Source: an uncultured SAR86 cluster bacterium (GTDB lineage: Bacteria; Pseudomonadota; Gammaproteobacteria; Magnimaribacterales; D2472). Taken from it: a stretch of DNA of 64,000 nt. The notes below the pieces were generated by a model. It was not told where the DNA came from, did not search any database, and worked only from the letters and a program-made list of their open reading frames with translations. Below, piece after piece: positions 20,778-31,905 of this stretch (its first letter is position 1; each line of letters starts with the position of its first letter). The stretch lies in contig CACEDQ010000004.1 of the NCBI GenBank assembly GCA_902558375.1, positions 1 through 64,000 of the forward strand, written 5' to 3'. The position numbers were made by a program, and so were the translations under genes.

Positions 20778-21503
20778 ATGACTGAAAGATTGCAAAAGTT
20801 TCTTGCCAGTGCTGGTATAGGATCGAGAAGAGGTTGTGAACAGTTAATTAAAGATGGGAAGGTTATTGTAAATGGAAAAGTTGCAGAACTTGGAACCACT
20901 GTCTCAGAAAAAGATATTGTTGAGTTTGATAGTAAAATAATTCAAGTCAAACAGAGTGAAATAAAACTTATTGCGCTAAATAAGCCTGAGGGAGTGCTCT
21001 CATCTTCTGCAAGAGAAAAAAAGATTCCTATTGTTTATGATTATTTACCAAATTCAAGAAATCAAAGAAACTGGATTTCTATCGGAAGGCTTGATATTAA
21101 TACTTCAGGATTAATGTTATTTACTAATGATGGTAATTTTGCAAATTATTGTATGCACCCATCAAATACCATAGATAGAGAATATTTAGTTCGTGCTAGA
21201 GGTGAATTTTCTCAAGATAAAAAAAAATCAATGATTGAAGGCATAACAATTGACGGTGAACTCCATCAATTTACCGATGTTGTTGAAGGAGAAAGAAATG
21301 GAAGCAATCAGTGGTTTTCAGTATGTTTAATAAGTGGAAAAAATAGAGAAGTAAGAAAATTATTTCAATCTTTAGATATGGAAGTAAGCAGATTAAAAAG
21401 AACTAGATTTGGACCAATTTTCTTACCCTCAACTTTAAAAAAAGGTAAAACTCTTGAATTGAGTGAAAAAGAAATTAACGAATTAAAGAATTATGGCAAG
21501 TGA
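20778..21503 (+). CDS. rluB: 23S rRNA pseudouridine synthase (RluB-type)
   Basis: S4 domain RLQKFLASAGIGSRRGCEQLI; GRLDINTSGLMLFTNDG catalytic motif; follows scpB. Confidence 0.92.
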   Translation: MTERLQKFLASAGIGSRRGCEQLIKDGKVIVNGKVAELGTTVSEKDIVEFDSKIIQVKQSEIKLIALNKPEGVLSSSAREKKIPIVYDYLPNSRNQRNWISIGRLDINTSGLMLFTNDGNFANYCMHPSNTIDREYLVRARGEFSQDKKKSMIEGITIDGELHQFTDVVEGERNGSNQWFSVCLISGKNREVRKLFQSLDMEVSRLKRTRFGPIFLPSTLKKGKTLELSEKEINELKNYGK

Positions 21504-22086
21504 TGTTAAATCAGAAACCGCTTATAAATCTTTATTAAAGACTTCAAAAAATAAAAAACATCATCGACTTAATAAATTCTTAAAAGAAACAGAAATAATA
21601 TCTATAGACTCTAGGCGGAATAAAAACTTATCACTAAAGTTTTTTATTATTAAGACAATCATAGGCCAGCAAGTCTCAATAGGAGCAGCTGCATCAATAT
21701 GGAAAAAAACTGAAAAGTTACTTAATCATAAAAAAAGAATTTCATCAGGAGATCTTGCTGATTGTGGTTTATCAAGACCAAAAGCCAGTTACATTAATGA
21801 GGTTTTGAGCAATCAAAATTTAGACTGTTATACAAAAAAAGATTTGAAAAAAATGAATCAGGTTGATATTTCAGATCTATTTTTAAAAATTAAAGGAATA
21901 GGACCATGGACTTTAGGAATAATTCAGATGTTTTACCTTGGACAAGAAGATATTTACTTGACTGGTGACTTGGGAATAAAAAAAGCAGGATTAAATTTTT
22001 TTAAGTCAGATAATTATGAAGCCAAAGACTACTCACCATACAGGACATATCTATGCATGTATCTATGGAAAAGTCTTAATGATTAA
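21493..22086 (+). CDS. HhH-GPD DNA glycosylase (3-methyladenine glycosylase II-like)
   Basis: IIGQQVSIGAAASIWKK, LKIKGIGPWTLGIIQMFYLG and a catalytic-type Asp in LTGDLGIKK. Confidence 0.9.
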   Translation: MASDVKSETAYKSLLKTSKNKKHHRLNKFLKETEIISIDSRRNKNLSLKFFIIKTIIGQQVSIGAAASIWKKTEKLLNHKKRISSGDLADCGLSRPKASYINEVLSNQNLDCYTKKDLKKMNQVDISDLFLKIKGIGPWTLGIIQMFYLGQEDIYLTGDLGIKKAGLNFFKSDNYEAKDYSPYRTYLCMYLWKSLND

Positions 22087-22829
22087 TTTTTAAATTCTAT
22101 GTATCTTAAATCTGATTTTGAACTTTCTTTTGATAGCATCCATAAATAATATTTCATAAGCGATGATGGCTCTTTAAGAGTTGAAGCGTTTTCTGCAGGA
22201 TAAGCAAAAGCTCTCATTGATGTTCTGGTTGCCCCTGGATCAAAATTAAATACTCTTATATTTGTTATTGGCTCAAGTTCATCATTTAAAATCTCTGCTA
22301 AAGATTTCACAGCAGTCTTAGAGATTGCATATGCTCCCCAAAATGCTCTACCTTTTCTTACAACTCCAGAGGAGGTAAATATTACTCTTGGATTTTTAGA
22401 ATCAGCCATTAAAGGAGTGAGATATTTTGTTAACAAATATGTACTAGTTAAGTTTGTATTTATAACTTTGTTCCAGGTCTTTAAATCAAAATCATGAATT
22501 GATGACATTTTTCCAATTATTGCTGCATTATGAATAATGCCATCTAATATATTTACATTCTCAGAGATAATATTTGCAATGTTCTGTGATTTATTTTCAT
22601 CTAAATCATTCAAATCGCATTGAATAATTAGGGGAGAGGTTTCTGTTGTATCTATAATTTCATCATAGACCTTATCCAAAGCCTTTTCATCGCGGCCATG
22701 TAGAATAATATTTGCCCCATAGGAGCTTAATGTTACTGCTAATTCTTTACCTATTCCTTTAGATGCACCTGTGACTAAAATATTTTTATTGTTGAGAAAA
22801 TTTTTTTCAAATGTATTTTTTATTTTCAT
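22083..22829 (-). CDS. YciK-like short-chain dehydrogenase/reductase
   Basis: ILVTGASKGIGKELA, NAA and YAISKTAVKSLAEIL motifs; adjacent to mupP-ubiG as in pseudomonads. Confidence 0.9.
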   Translation of the reverse strand: MKIKNTFEKNFLNNKNILVTGASKGIGKELAVTLSSYGANIILHGRDEKALDKVYDEIIDTTETSPLIIQCDLNDLDENKSQNIANIISENVNILDGIIHNAAIIGKMSSIHDFDLKTWNKVINTNLTSTYLLTKYLTPLMADSKNPRVIFTSSGVVRKGRAFWGAYAISKTAVKSLAEILNDELEPITNIRVFNFDPGATRTSMRAFAYPAENASTLKEPSSLMKYYLWMLSKESSKSDLRYIEFKN

Positions 22830-23491
22830 AACAATTTTAGAGCGTTGATTATTTCATCTGCCTTGTTAACTATTATTGATTCTGGATATATCTCATCTTT
22901 ATCTAAACTATAGCCGTAAAGACAACCAATAGTTTTTGTTCCTGCATTTTTACCAGCGATTAGATCGTTTGGGTGATCTCCAACATAAACGCTTTCTTTA
23001 GGATCAACTCCTATTTTTTTACATGCTAAAAGTATACCTTCTGGACTGGGCTTACTATTTTGAAGATGATCTGGACATACAAGTGCCTTGCAATTTTTAA
23101 GCTCATCGAAATAATTAATAAGAGGTTCAGCATAATCAAAAGGTTTATTAGTTACTATCCCATAAGGAATGCTATTTTCATCTAATTGATTTAATAGTGA
23201 TGATATACCGGCAAATAGCTTTGATTTATTAGTTAGGTTATTTTTATATTCTATAAGAAACTCATTCCTGTATTCATTAAAGTCTGGATGATCTCTTGTG
23301 ATCTCAAATCCAATTTCAGTAAATTTTACAGAACCTTCTGAAACAAAAGATCTTATATGATCGAAATCTAAAGTAGCTCTTCCATGTCTTTTTAAAATAT
23401 TATTTAGAGATAGAACAAAATCAGGAGCAGTATCAATAACCGTTCCATCAAGATCAAATAAAACTAATTTTGGACTAAGGCTTTTTTGCAT
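22826..23491 (-). CDS. mupP: HAD phosphatase, likely N-acetylmuramic acid 6-phosphate phosphatase MupP (Gph-like)
   Basis: FDLDGTVIDTAPDF, YGIVTNKPFDYAEP, CPDHLQNSKPSPEGILLACK and YVGDHPNDL, plus ubiG-mupP-yciK synteny. Confidence 0.75.
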   Translation of the reverse strand: MQKSLSPKLVLFDLDGTVIDTAPDFVLSLNNILKRHGRATLDFDHIRSFVSEGSVKFTEIGFEITRDHPDFNEYRNEFLIEYKNNLTNKSKLFAGISSLLNQLDENSIPYGIVTNKPFDYAEPLINYFDELKNCKALVCPDHLQNSKPSPEGILLACKKIGVDPKESVYVGDHPNDLIAGKNAGTKTIGCLYGYSLDKDEIYPESIIVNKADEIINALKLL

Positions 23492-24167
23492 ACATTAAGT
23501 AATTAACACCTAAATCATTATTAATATTAGCTTTATGAGTTATCGGATTGTAAAACATTCCTTTGGTTTCAACTAACTCTGCAGAACTCTCTCTAATATA
23601 TGATCCTAGTGATGAAGGTTTTATGAATTTATCAAATTCATGAGTGCCTTTAGGTAATATGTTGAATATATATTCAGCTCCAACTATTGCAGTAATCCAG
23701 GATCTAGGATTTTTATTTATGGTAGATAAAAATAGATCTCCATTTGGTTTTAAAAGGTCAATACACGTTTTTACCAATAATTTAGGATCAGGAACATGCT
23801 CTAAAACCTCAAGGCATGTTACAACATCATATTTTTCTGTGCTTTTCTGAATTAAATCTTCAGCCGTGCTTTCTTGGTAGTCTATTGATTTATTATTTTT
23901 TTTTGCATGATGTTTTGCAATTTCAATACCAGGACCAGCAGCATCAATACCTGTAACGATTGCCCCTTTATCATGTAAAGCTTCTGCCAATATACCTCCA
24001 CCACAGCCCACATCTAGTAATGTTTTACCTTCTAATTCAACTTTTGATGATATGTATTCAGCTCTGAGCGGGTTGATTACATGAAGAGGTTTAAAGTCTC
24101 CAGATGTATCCCACCATTTCTCTGCAAGATCTGCGAATTTTTGAACTTCTTGTTGGTCTATGTTCAT
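23475..24167 (-). CDS. ubiG: Bifunctional 3-demethylubiquinol O-methyltransferase/2-polyprenyl-6-hydroxyphenol methylase
   Basis: KFADLAEKWWDTSGDFKPLHVINPLRAEYI and LLDVGCGGGILAEALHDKGA. Confidence 0.96.
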   Translation of the reverse strand: MNIDQQEVQKFADLAEKWWDTSGDFKPLHVINPLRAEYISSKVELEGKTLLDVGCGGGILAEALHDKGAIVTGIDAAGPGIEIAKHHAKKNNKSIDYQESTAEDLIQKSTEKYDVVTCLEVLEHVPDPKLLVKTCIDLLKPNGDLFLSTINKNPRSWITAIVGAEYIFNILPKGTHEFDKFIKPSSLGSYIRESSAELVETKGMFYNPITHKANINNDLGVNYLMYAKKP

Positions 24168-24345
24168 GAGAGAATTTTACCCTTAATAGAACTATTTAGA
24201 CATAGGGCAATAAATTAAATATGTGTAGTAAAACTACAATTTGAAAAGTGCTTTAATCATTTAAAATTCGGTATATTTTAATTAAATTGACTTTTTATTT
24301 TTATTACGTTTTACTTCACTACATACAAAGTTTAAAAAAATAATA

Positions 24346-25464
24346 GTGATTATTTCAGCATTAAAATCTAATGACCCAAAAGATCACAGGTCACCAATCC
24401 ATCCAGATACCATAAGTGCTTTAACAAGCCTAAAAGTTGAAATAAATTTCGAACGTGGCATTGGAGAGGGTATTAATTCAGACGATAGCGTTTTCGAAAA
24501 CCTAGGCCTCAAAAGTTCTTCAAGGTCCGAGTGTCTTGAAAAATCAGACTTGTTAATTTCCAATCAACCAATTTCAGCAGAAGAAATATCATCTATGAAA
24601 AAAGGCTCAACATTAATAGGAATGGTCAGTCCATTTTCTAATCAAGAGCTAATAAATGCTTGTGCAGCAAATAACATTAATTTAGTTAGCATGGAATTTA
24701 TTCCAAGAATTACCAGAGCTCAGAAAATGGACGTACTCAGCTCTCAAGCTAATCTTGCAGGTTATGCTGCAGTCATTGAATCAGCTAAACATTTATCCAC
24801 TGCTCTTCCAATGATGATGACCGCTGCTGGTACTTTAAAGCCCGCAAGAGTTTTTGTAATTGGTGTTGGAGTTGCTGGCCTACAAGCTATTGCAACAGCA
24901 AAAAGGCTTGGCGCTAGAGTAGACGCTTTTGATACAAGGGATGTTGTAGAAGAACAGGTCCAATCTTTAGGAGCTAAATTTGTAAAAATTGATCTTGGAG
25001 AAACAGGTCAGACAGATCAAGGCTATGCAAAAGAGTTAACACCAGAACAGGTTCAAAAACAAAAAGATCTACAAGCTGATGTTTGTGCTAGGTCTGACAT
25101 TGTTATTACAACCGCACAATTATTCGGAAGACCGGCACCAAAATTGATCGATACTGCTACTATAGAAAAAATGAAACCTGGTAGTGTAATTTTTGATATG
25201 GCTGTTGAATCCGGTGGTAATGTTGAGGGGTCTTTAGCCGATGAAGTAGTAATTAAAAATGGTGTAAAAATTATTGGTATTTCCAATTTAGCATCTTCGG
25301 TTTCAAATCACGCATCTCTAGCACTATCAAATAATTTTAACCATTGGATTACAGATTTTTTTAACAATGAAGATAGCTCAATCAACTTTGATTTCGATGA
25401 CGAGATCATAAAAAACAGTGTCATTGTATTTAATAGTAAAATTTTAAATGAGAGGTTCCAGTAA
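24346..25464 (+). CDS. NAD(P) transhydrogenase subunit alpha, part 1
   Basis: VFVIGVGVAGLQAIATAKRLGARVDAFDTRDVVEEQVQSLGAKF; upstream of the pntAb- and pntB-type genes. Confidence 0.95.
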   Translation: MIISALKSNDPKDHRSPIHPDTISALTSLKVEINFERGIGEGINSDDSVFENLGLKSSSRSECLEKSDLLISNQPISAEEISSMKKGSTLIGMVSPFSNQELINACAANNINLVSMEFIPRITRAQKMDVLSSQANLAGYAAVIESAKHLSTALPMMMTAAGTLKPARVFVIGVGVAGLQAIATAKRLGARVDAFDTRDVVEEQVQSLGAKFVKIDLGETGQTDQGYAKELTPEQVQKQKDLQADVCARSDIVITTAQLFGRPAPKLIDTATIEKMKPGSVIFDMAVESGGNVEGSLADEVVIKNGVKIIGISNLASSVSNHASLALSNNFNHWITDFFNNEDSSINFDFDDEIIKNSVIVFNSKILNERFQ

Positions 25465-25465
25465 C

Positions 25466-25738
25466 ATGGAAATATATACTTTATTAGGTTTCGTTCTTAT
25501 CCTTTCTATTTATTTAGGTTTAGAGCTAATATCAAAAGTGCCAAGTACTCTTCACACTCCTTTAATGTCAGGAGCAAACGCTATTTCAGGTATTGCATTG
25601 GTGGGAGCTTTGGTTTTGTCAACAGATTCAAATCTTCAAAGCGCAATAGCTTTTTTAGCCGTCCTTTTCGCTTCAATTAATGTATTTGGTGGATATCTTG
25701 TTACTAATAGAATGCTGAAAATGTTTAAGAAGAAATAG
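25466..25738 (+). CDS. NAD(P) transhydrogenase subunit alpha, part 2 (membrane)
   Basis: ELISKVPSTLHTPLMSGANAISGIALVGAL; likely ATG at 25466 inside ORF 25448..25738. Confidence 0.94.
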   Translation: MEIYTLLGFVLILSIYLGLELISKVPSTLHTPLMSGANAISGIALVGALVLSTDSNLQSAIAFLAVLFASINVFGGYLVTNRMLKMFKKK

Positions 25739-25740
25739 TC

Positions 25741-27120
25741 ATGAGTATTTTTGAAGACATAACTGCAATACAAAATATCATTTATATCGTTGCTTCTATT
25801 CTTTTTATATCAGGTATTAAAATGCTTGGTAAAGAAGATACAGCTGTAAAAGGTAATTTCTTGTCAGCTTTTGCAATGTTTATTGCTGTTTTAGCAACTA
25901 TTATCTTTATAGTTGATCCAGTTATATTACTTGGTGGTATTTTACTTGGCGCTATTATTGGTTCAACAATAGCCTTAAAAGTGAAGATGACTTCTATACC
26001 TGAAATGGTAGCTTTATTTAATGGCTTTGGTGGATTGGCAACATTTTTAATTGCATGGTCTGAATATAATTCAATTCCAGATAATTATTTCCAGTATTTA
26101 TTGGTCATGGTCACAATATATATTGGAGGCGTTACCTTTACAGGGAGCTTGATAGCTTACGGAAAGTTGTCTGAAAAATTAAAAGTAGCTAAAACTTCTA
26201 TTGTTACAAAAATTTTTACTACTATTTTTTATGGATCAATATTATTTTTAATTTTTAGTATCTTGCTGCCATTTTTGCCTGCATTAGGTTTTAATTTCTT
26301 TACAGTGCTACTAGCGATTACTCTTCTTGGTGGTATAGGTTTCGTTTTGCCTATTGGAGGCGGCGATATGCCAGTAGTTATATCTCTGTTAAATTCATTT
26401 TCAGGAATTGCTGCTGCATTTGCCGGCCTTCTTTTATTAAATAATGTTTTAATTGTTGCTGGGTCACTTGTCGGTGCAAGTGGACTTATTCTTACAGTGA
26501 TAATGGCAAAAGCAATGAATAGATCTATCAATAATATTTTATTCGTTGGTTACGCTAGTGCATCTAAAGGCTCATCTTCAGAGGAGCAGGGTGAAGTAAG
26601 CCCAATTAATGTTGCTGATGCATTTTTAATTTTAGAAAGCGCAAGCTCAGTATTAATTATTCCTGGTTACGGCATGGCTGTTGCTCAAGCTCAGCATGTA
26701 GTTAGAGAGCTGGGTGAGTTACTTGAAGAAAATGGTACAGAAGTAAAATATGGCATACATCCTGTCGCAGGTAGAATGCCAGGCCATATGAATGTCTTAT
26801 TAGCAGAAGCAAATGTTCCTTATGATGTTTTAGCTGAACCTGATGATGTTAATCCAATTATGGACTCAGTCGATGTAGCTGTAGTTATTGGTGCCAATGA
26901 TGTTGTTAACCCCTCTGCCACTGAGGAGCCAGGTAGCCCAATATATGGAATGCCAATCATTGAAGTACATAACGCAAAGACAGTTTTTGTTCTAAAAAGA
27001 TCAATGTCTTCAGGCTTTGCAGGTGTTCAAAATCCATTATTTTTTAAACAAAATACTAGAATGTTATTCGGTGATGCAAAAGAGTCAATTGGTGGCTTAG
27101 TTTCCGAATTTAAAGACTAA
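25741..27120 (+). CDS. pntB: NAD(P) transhydrogenase subunit beta
   Basis: VIPGYGMAVAQAQHVVRELGELLEENGTEVKYGIHPVAGRMPGHMNVLLAEANVPYD. Confidence 0.97.
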   Translation: MSIFEDITAIQNIIYIVASILFISGIKMLGKEDTAVKGNFLSAFAMFIAVLATIIFIVDPVILLGGILLGAIIGSTIALKVKMTSIPEMVALFNGFGGLATFLIAWSEYNSIPDNYFQYLLVMVTIYIGGVTFTGSLIAYGKLSEKLKVAKTSIVTKIFTTIFYGSILFLIFSILLPFLPALGFNFFTVLLAITLLGGIGFVLPIGGGDMPVVISLLNSFSGIAAAFAGLLLLNNVLIVAGSLVGASGLILTVIMAKAMNRSINNILFVGYASASKGSSSEEQGEVSPINVADAFLILESASSVLIIPGYGMAVAQAQHVVRELGELLEENGTEVKYGIHPVAGRMPGHMNVLLAEANVPYDVLAEPDDVNPIMDSVDVAVVIGANDVVNPSATEEPGSPIYGMPIIEVHNAKTVFVLKRSMSSGFAGVQNPLFFKQNTRMLFGDAKESIGGLVSEFKD

Positions 27121-27147
27121 TTACTACATAAAATATGCTAAAATATA

Positions 27148-27170
27148 CCCTAAATTAGGGACCTTTTTTT
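27148..27170 (+). terminator. Candidate intrinsic terminator after pntB
   Basis: CCCTAAATTAGGG inverted repeat followed closely by a seven-T run, in the pntB-gyrA gap. Confidence 0.4.
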
Positions 27171-27190
27171 ACATCAAAAATACATAGCAT

Positions 27191-29737
27191 ATGAGTGACT
27201 TCGCAAAAGAAATAATTTCAGTAAATATTGAGGATGAGCTTAAGCAATCTTATCTAAGTTATGCTCTTAGCGTTATCCATGGAAGAGCTCTCCCAGATAT
27301 AAGAGATGGTCTCAAACCAGTCCACAGACGTATTTTATATGCGATGTATGACCTTAAAAACTCATATAACAAACCTTATAAAAAATCAGCAAGAGTAGTT
27401 GGTGATGTTATTGGTAAATATCATCCTCATGGAGATAGCGCTGTATATGACGCAATGGTAAGAATGGCACAAGATTTTTCAATGAGATATCCAATTGTTG
27501 AGGGCCAGGGGAATTTTGGTTCTATAGATGGTGATCCGCCTGCTGCAATGAGATATACAGAAGTAAGGATGGCGAAGATCACTGATCAGATGTATGGAGA
27601 TATTGAAAAAGAAACAGTCTCGTATTCACCAAACTATGATGGCAGTGAATTCATTCCAGATGTTTTACCTACAAAAATTCCAAATCTTTTAGTAAATGGT
27701 TCATCTGGTATCGCTGTGGGTATGGCTACAAATATTCCACCGCATAATCTTACTGAAGTTCTTAATGCAAGCGTTAACTTAATCAATGATCCTAAACTTT
27801 CGATTGATGATCTTATTAAAGACATCTCTGGTCCGGATTTTCCAACAGGTGGAACAATTGATGGAAAGGCAGGCATATATGAAGCCTACAAGACTGGAAG
27901 AGGTATTATTCACATCAGATCTAATACTTCCATTGAAGAAGATGAGAAATCAGGCAAACAATCGCTCATAGTCAACGAAATTCCCTTTATGGTAAATAAA
28001 GCTAAGATGCTTGAAAAAATTGCTGAATTAGTCAAAGAGAAAAAGATAGAAGGAATTACAGAAATAAGAGATGAGTCTGATAAGGATGGGTTGCGAGTCG
28101 TCATTGAAGTAAGAAAAGGAGATTCTGTAGAGGTTTTAGAAAATAATCTTTTTGCACAAACTCAATTAGAACAATCATTTGGTATCAATTTTACCGTTTT
28201 AGTTGATGGACAGCCAAAGGAAGTAAATCTAAAAGAAATGCTCGAAGCTTTTATCAAGCATCGTAAGGACATCATAACTAAACGTACAAAATACGATTTA
28301 AAAAAGGCTAAGGATAGAGGCCACATTGTTGAAGGGCTTATGGTCGCTATAGCTAATATCGATGAAGTTATAACAATCATTAAGAAGTCAAAAGATCCAA
28401 AATTAGCTGCTGATGCTCTGTGTAAAAAAGTTTGGAAAGCGGGACCGGTTGAGGCTATTCTTAAAAAAGTTGGTAAAGATGCATGCAAACCAAAAGGCTT
28501 AAGCAAAGATCTTGGTATAAATGGCAAAAAATATAAACTTTCTCCTGATCAAGCAAAAGCAATTTTAGAACTAAGATTGGGAAGACTAACTGGTTTAGAG
28601 CAAGATAATTTAAGTAATGAGTTTTCTGACATAGTTGCAAAAATTATAGTTCTTCAAAAGATATTAGATGACAAAGAGACTCTAAAGAATTTGATGATAG
28701 AAGAGCTTGAAGAGGTAAAAACTAATTTTGGAGATGAAAGAAGAACTTTAATTAATGATACAAGAAGAGGGATAACTAACGAGGATCTTATACCTGAGGA
28801 AATGAGAGTTTTAACTGTATCAAGAAGTGGATATGCAAAAACTCAGCCTCTCGACGAATATAGAGAGCAAAGAAGAGGAGGACAAGGTAAGGCTGCAGCT
28901 GCTGTAAAAGAAGAGGATTTAATTCAGAATCTTTATGTGCTTAGCAGTCATATGCAAATTTTATGCTTTACAACTAAAGGTAAAGTTTTTTGGTTAAAAG
29001 TTTATGAAATTCCTGTGGCCTCTAGAACATCAAAAGGAAGACCTTTAGTAAACATGTTAAATCTTGATGATGATGAATCGGTAAGTGATATTCTTCCGGT
29101 AACTGAGTTTTCAGATGATCAGTTTATTTTCATGGCTACTAGAAATGGTACTACTAAAAAGACAAACCTAAGTTTGTTTTCCAAGAAATATAAATCAGGT
29201 ATTAAAGCAATAAATTTAGACGAAGATGACAAGCTTGTTGGTACAGCAATTACTTCAGGAGATAATGAAATTCTATTAGCATCATCATCAGGAAAATTAA
29301 TTAGATTTAATGAGTCACATGTTAGACCAATGGGCAGAACCGCAAGAGGCGTCAGAGGTATTAGGCTTAAAAAAGATGAAAAACTAATTTCTCTGATGAT
29401 AGCTGATCCAGAAAAAACTATATTGTGTGTTTCAGAAAATGGATATGGTAAAAAAACTGCTTTGGATGATTTTCCTTCACACAATAGAGGCGGGCAAGGA
29501 GTTATTTCAATGAAAACCAGTGAAAGAAATGGATCAATGGTTTCGGCGGCATTGGTAGAAGATGAAGATGGAATAATGTTAATTAGCGACAAAGGAACCA
29601 TGATTAGAACAAGTGTTGCACAAGTACCTACATTAAGCAGAAATACACAAGGTGTTAAAGTTATTACTCCTAAGGAAGGAGAAAAACTCATCGAATGTGT
29701 GACAATTCCAAACGAAGATAACGAAGAGGACGAATAA
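27191..29737 (+). CDS. gyrA: DNA gyrase subunit A
   Basis: [51 protein letters not shown] and GQGV beta-propeller repeats. Confidence 0.98.
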   Translation: MSDFAKEIISVNIEDELKQSYLSYALSVIHGRALPDIRDGLKPVHRRILYAMYDLKNSYNKPYKKSARVVGDVIGKYHPHGDSAVYDAMVRMAQDFSMRYPIVEGQGNFGSIDGDPPAAMRYTEVRMAKITDQMYGDIEKETVSYSPNYDGSEFIPDVLPTKIPNLLVNGSSGIAVGMATNIPPHNLTEVLNASVNLINDPKLSIDDLIKDISGPDFPTGGTIDGKAGIYEAYKTGRGIIHIRSNTSIEEDEKSGKQSLIVNEIPFMVNKAKMLEKIAELVKEKKIEGITEIRDESDKDGLRVVIEVRKGDSVEVLENNLFAQTQLEQSFGINFTVLVDGQPKEVNLKEMLEAFIKHRKDIITKRTKYDLKKAKDRGHIVEGLMVAIANIDEVITIIKKSKDPKLAADALCKKVWKAGPVEAILKKVGKDACKPKGLSKDLGINGKKYKLSPDQAKAILELRLGRLTGLEQDNLSNEFSDIVAKIIVLQKILDDKETLKNLMIEELEEVKTNFGDERRTLINDTRRGITNEDLIPEEMRVLTVSRSGYAKTQPLDEYREQRRGGQGKAAAAVKEEDLIQNLYVLSSHMQILCFTTKGKVFWLKVYEIPVASRTSKGRPLVNMLNLDDDESVSDILPVTEFSDDQFIFMATRNGTTKKTNLSLFSKKYKSGIKAINLDEDDKLVGTAITSGDNEILLASSSGKLIRFNESHVRPMGRTARGVRGIRLKKDEKLISLMIADPEKTILCVSENGYGKKTALDDFPSHNRGGQGVISMKTSERNGSMVSAALVEDEDGIMLISDKGTMIRTSVAQVPTLSRNTQGVKVITPKEGEKLIECVTIPNEDNEEDE

Positions 29738-30810
29738 TGCGCAAGTGGAATTTCTGCGCTGGACCGGCTGTCATATCTGAACAGGTACTGTCTGAAGTAA
29801 AAGATGAGCTACTAGAATGGGGTGACTCAGGCATGTCTATTATGGAAATGAGTCATAGATCAAAAATTTATGACGGTGTTGCTGTAGACGCAAAACAAGA
29901 TTTCATAGATATCTTAAATATTCCATCATCACATGAAGTTCTTTTTCTTCAGGGAGGAGCAACGCATCAATTTTCCATGGTTCCATTAAATTTTGCTCAT
30001 AATAATAATGCTGATTATGTTTTATCAGGCTCGTGGTCTAAAAAAGCAATTGCAGAAGCATCTAAATTAATTAATGTAAACACTATTGCCTCTTCAGAAA
30101 ATCATGGCTTTTCATATGCCCCATCTGAAGAGGATTGGAAATATTCAGAGGACTCTGCATATGTTCATTATTGCCCTAATGAAACCATTCAAGGAGTTGC
30201 AATACATAAAGCCCCAGATATAAACAATCACTTAATTGCTGACATGTCATCAGTTATATTAAGTGAGCCTCTAGATGTATCTAAATTTTCATTAATTTAT
30301 GCAGGAGCTCAAAAAAATATTGGACCAGCAGGCTTGACTATGGTCATTATTAAAAAGGACTTAATGGAACTAGAAAATGAAAATTTGCCGAATATATTAA
30401 GATACTCCAAACACTCAGAATCTGATTCTATGTTAAATACGCCACCAACCTTTGCATGGTATATGGCAGGAAAAGTTTTCAAATGGATAAAGCAGTCAGG
30501 CGGTTTAGAGTTTTTCAAAGAACAAAATCATTTAAAAGCATCAACTCTTTATAATTACATAGACAACTCAGATTTTTATTCAAATCCAGTTAAGATTGAA
30601 AATAGGTCTATTATGAACGTTCCTTTTATACTTGCTGATAATGATCTAGATAGCGTATTCTTGAAAGAATCTGAAGATAATGGATTATTAAACCTCAAAG
30701 GCCATAGATCTGTTGGCGGAATGAGAGCAAGTATATATAATGCAATGCCTTTGGAGGGAATTAACGAGCTTGTAGACTTTATGAAAGTCTTTGAAGCTAA
30801 ATATGGCTAA
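29737..30810 (+). CDS. serC: Phosphoserine aminotransferase
   Basis: NFCAGPAVISEQVL, LFLQGGATHQFSMVPLN, YAGAQKNIGPAGLTMVII and GGMRASIYNAMP. Confidence 0.97.
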   Translation: MRKWNFCAGPAVISEQVLSEVKDELLEWGDSGMSIMEMSHRSKIYDGVAVDAKQDFIDILNIPSSHEVLFLQGGATHQFSMVPLNFAHNNNADYVLSGSWSKKAIAEASKLINVNTIASSENHGFSYAPSEEDWKYSEDSAYVHYCPNETIQGVAIHKAPDINNHLIADMSSVILSEPLDVSKFSLIYAGAQKNIGPAGLTMVIIKKDLMELENENLPNILRYSKHSESDSMLNTPPTFAWYMAGKVFKWIKQSGGLEFFKEQNHLKASTLYNYIDNSDFYSNPVKIENRSIMNVPFILADNDLDSVFLKESEDNGLLNLKGHRSVGGMRASIYNAMPLEGINELVDFMKVFEAKYG

Positions 30811-30816
30811 CTAAAA

Positions 30817-31905
30817 ATGTCTAAGGAAAATTTAAAATCTTTAAGGTCAAAAATAGATAAAATCGATAAAGACCTTTTAAAACTTATACAAAAAAGAGCA
30901 GCTCTTGCAGTTAGCATAGGAAAAATTAAATCAAAAATTAGCCCCAACACCTCTTTTTACAAACCAGATAGAGAAGCTACTATTCTTAGGAACATACTTA
31001 AAGCAAATGAAAAAGGGGCCCTTTCTAATGAGAAAGTGAGAACTATCTATAAAGAACTTATTTCAGGATGTCTCTCATTAGAAGAGGCTTTAAGAATTTC
31101 CTATTTGGGTCCTGAGGGAACTCATTCAGAAGCTGCAGTTCATGGTCACTTTGGATCTTTAGTTTCCAGAATCCCATCACCAACTATTGATGATGTTTTC
31201 CATCAAGTTTTAAAAGGGGAAGCGGATATAGGTGTTGTGCCTGTAGAGAATTCTTCTGAAGGAGTGATTAATACAACATTAAATTGTTTAGCAGACAATG
31301 ATTCTCTATCTATAATCGGAGAAATATATCTAGATATCAATCATCAGCTAGCATCTGGTAATAAATTTGATATTAAAGATGCTTTTGCAATCGCATCTCA
31401 CCCTCAAGCCTTAGGTCAATGTAACAAATGGATAGAAAAAAATATTGGTTCAATCAAACGGTTAGAAATGCCAAGCTCTGCAGTTGCTGCTAAATACGCA
31501 AAAGAAAACAAGAATATTTTATGTATAGTCAATTCTCTTGCTGTTGAAAAATATAAGCTAAGATTGCAGAAAAAAGATATTCAAGATTATTCAGATAACA
31601 AAACTAGATTTCTAGTTATTGGTCAAAATGATTTAGCTTCAACTGGAAAAGATAAAACTTCATTTTTAATTCAGACCACGAATACCCCAGGAGCTTTAAT
31701 AAATATTCTTAGACCTTTTGAAAAAAGAAAAATTAATTTAAGTAAGATTGAAACACGACCATCGAGAGGAAATATTAATTCTCATGATTTTTTCATTGAC
31801 TGTGAAGGTCATCAAAATGATCAAAAGCTTAGACTGGCAATAAAAGAAGTTAAAACAACCGGTTCTTTGGTACGAATATTAGGATCGTATCCACAACATG
31901 TATGA
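30817..31905 (+). CDS. pheA: Chorismate mutase/prephenate dehydratase
   Basis: N-terminal AroQ domain; YLGPEGTHSEAAV, PVENSSEGVINTTL and an ACT domain (LINILRPFEKRKINLSKIETRPSR). Confidence 0.96.
   Translation: MSKENLKSLRSKIDKIDKDLLKLIQKRAALAVSIGKIKSKISPNTSFYKPDREATILRNILKANEKGALSNEKVRTIYKELISGCLSLEEALRISYLGPEGTHSEAAVHGHFGSLVSRIPSPTIDDVFHQVLKGEADIGVVPVENSSEGVINTTLNCLADNDSLSIIGEIYLDINHQLASGNKFDIKDAFAIASHPQALGQCNKWIEKNIGSIKRLEMPSSAVAAKYAKENKNILCIVNSLAVEKYKLRLQKKDIQDYSDNKTRFLVIGQNDLASTGKDKTSFLIQTTNTPGALINILRPFEKRKINLSKIETRPSRGNINSHDFFIDCEGHQNDQKLRLAIKEVKTTGSLVRILGSYPQHV

Noticed and set aside
27400-27500. Possible quinolone-resistance substitutions in the GyrA QRDR
   Set aside because: The sequence [10 protein letters not shown] retains Ser and Asp at the canonical positions, i.e. 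wild type.
28162-28527. 121-aa antisense ORF inside gyrA
   Set aside because: Shadow ORF of a strongly supported gene.
29119-29691. 190-aa antisense ORF opposite gyrA
   Set aside because: Lies inside a clear gyrA reading frame; low-complexity translation with no recognisable motif.
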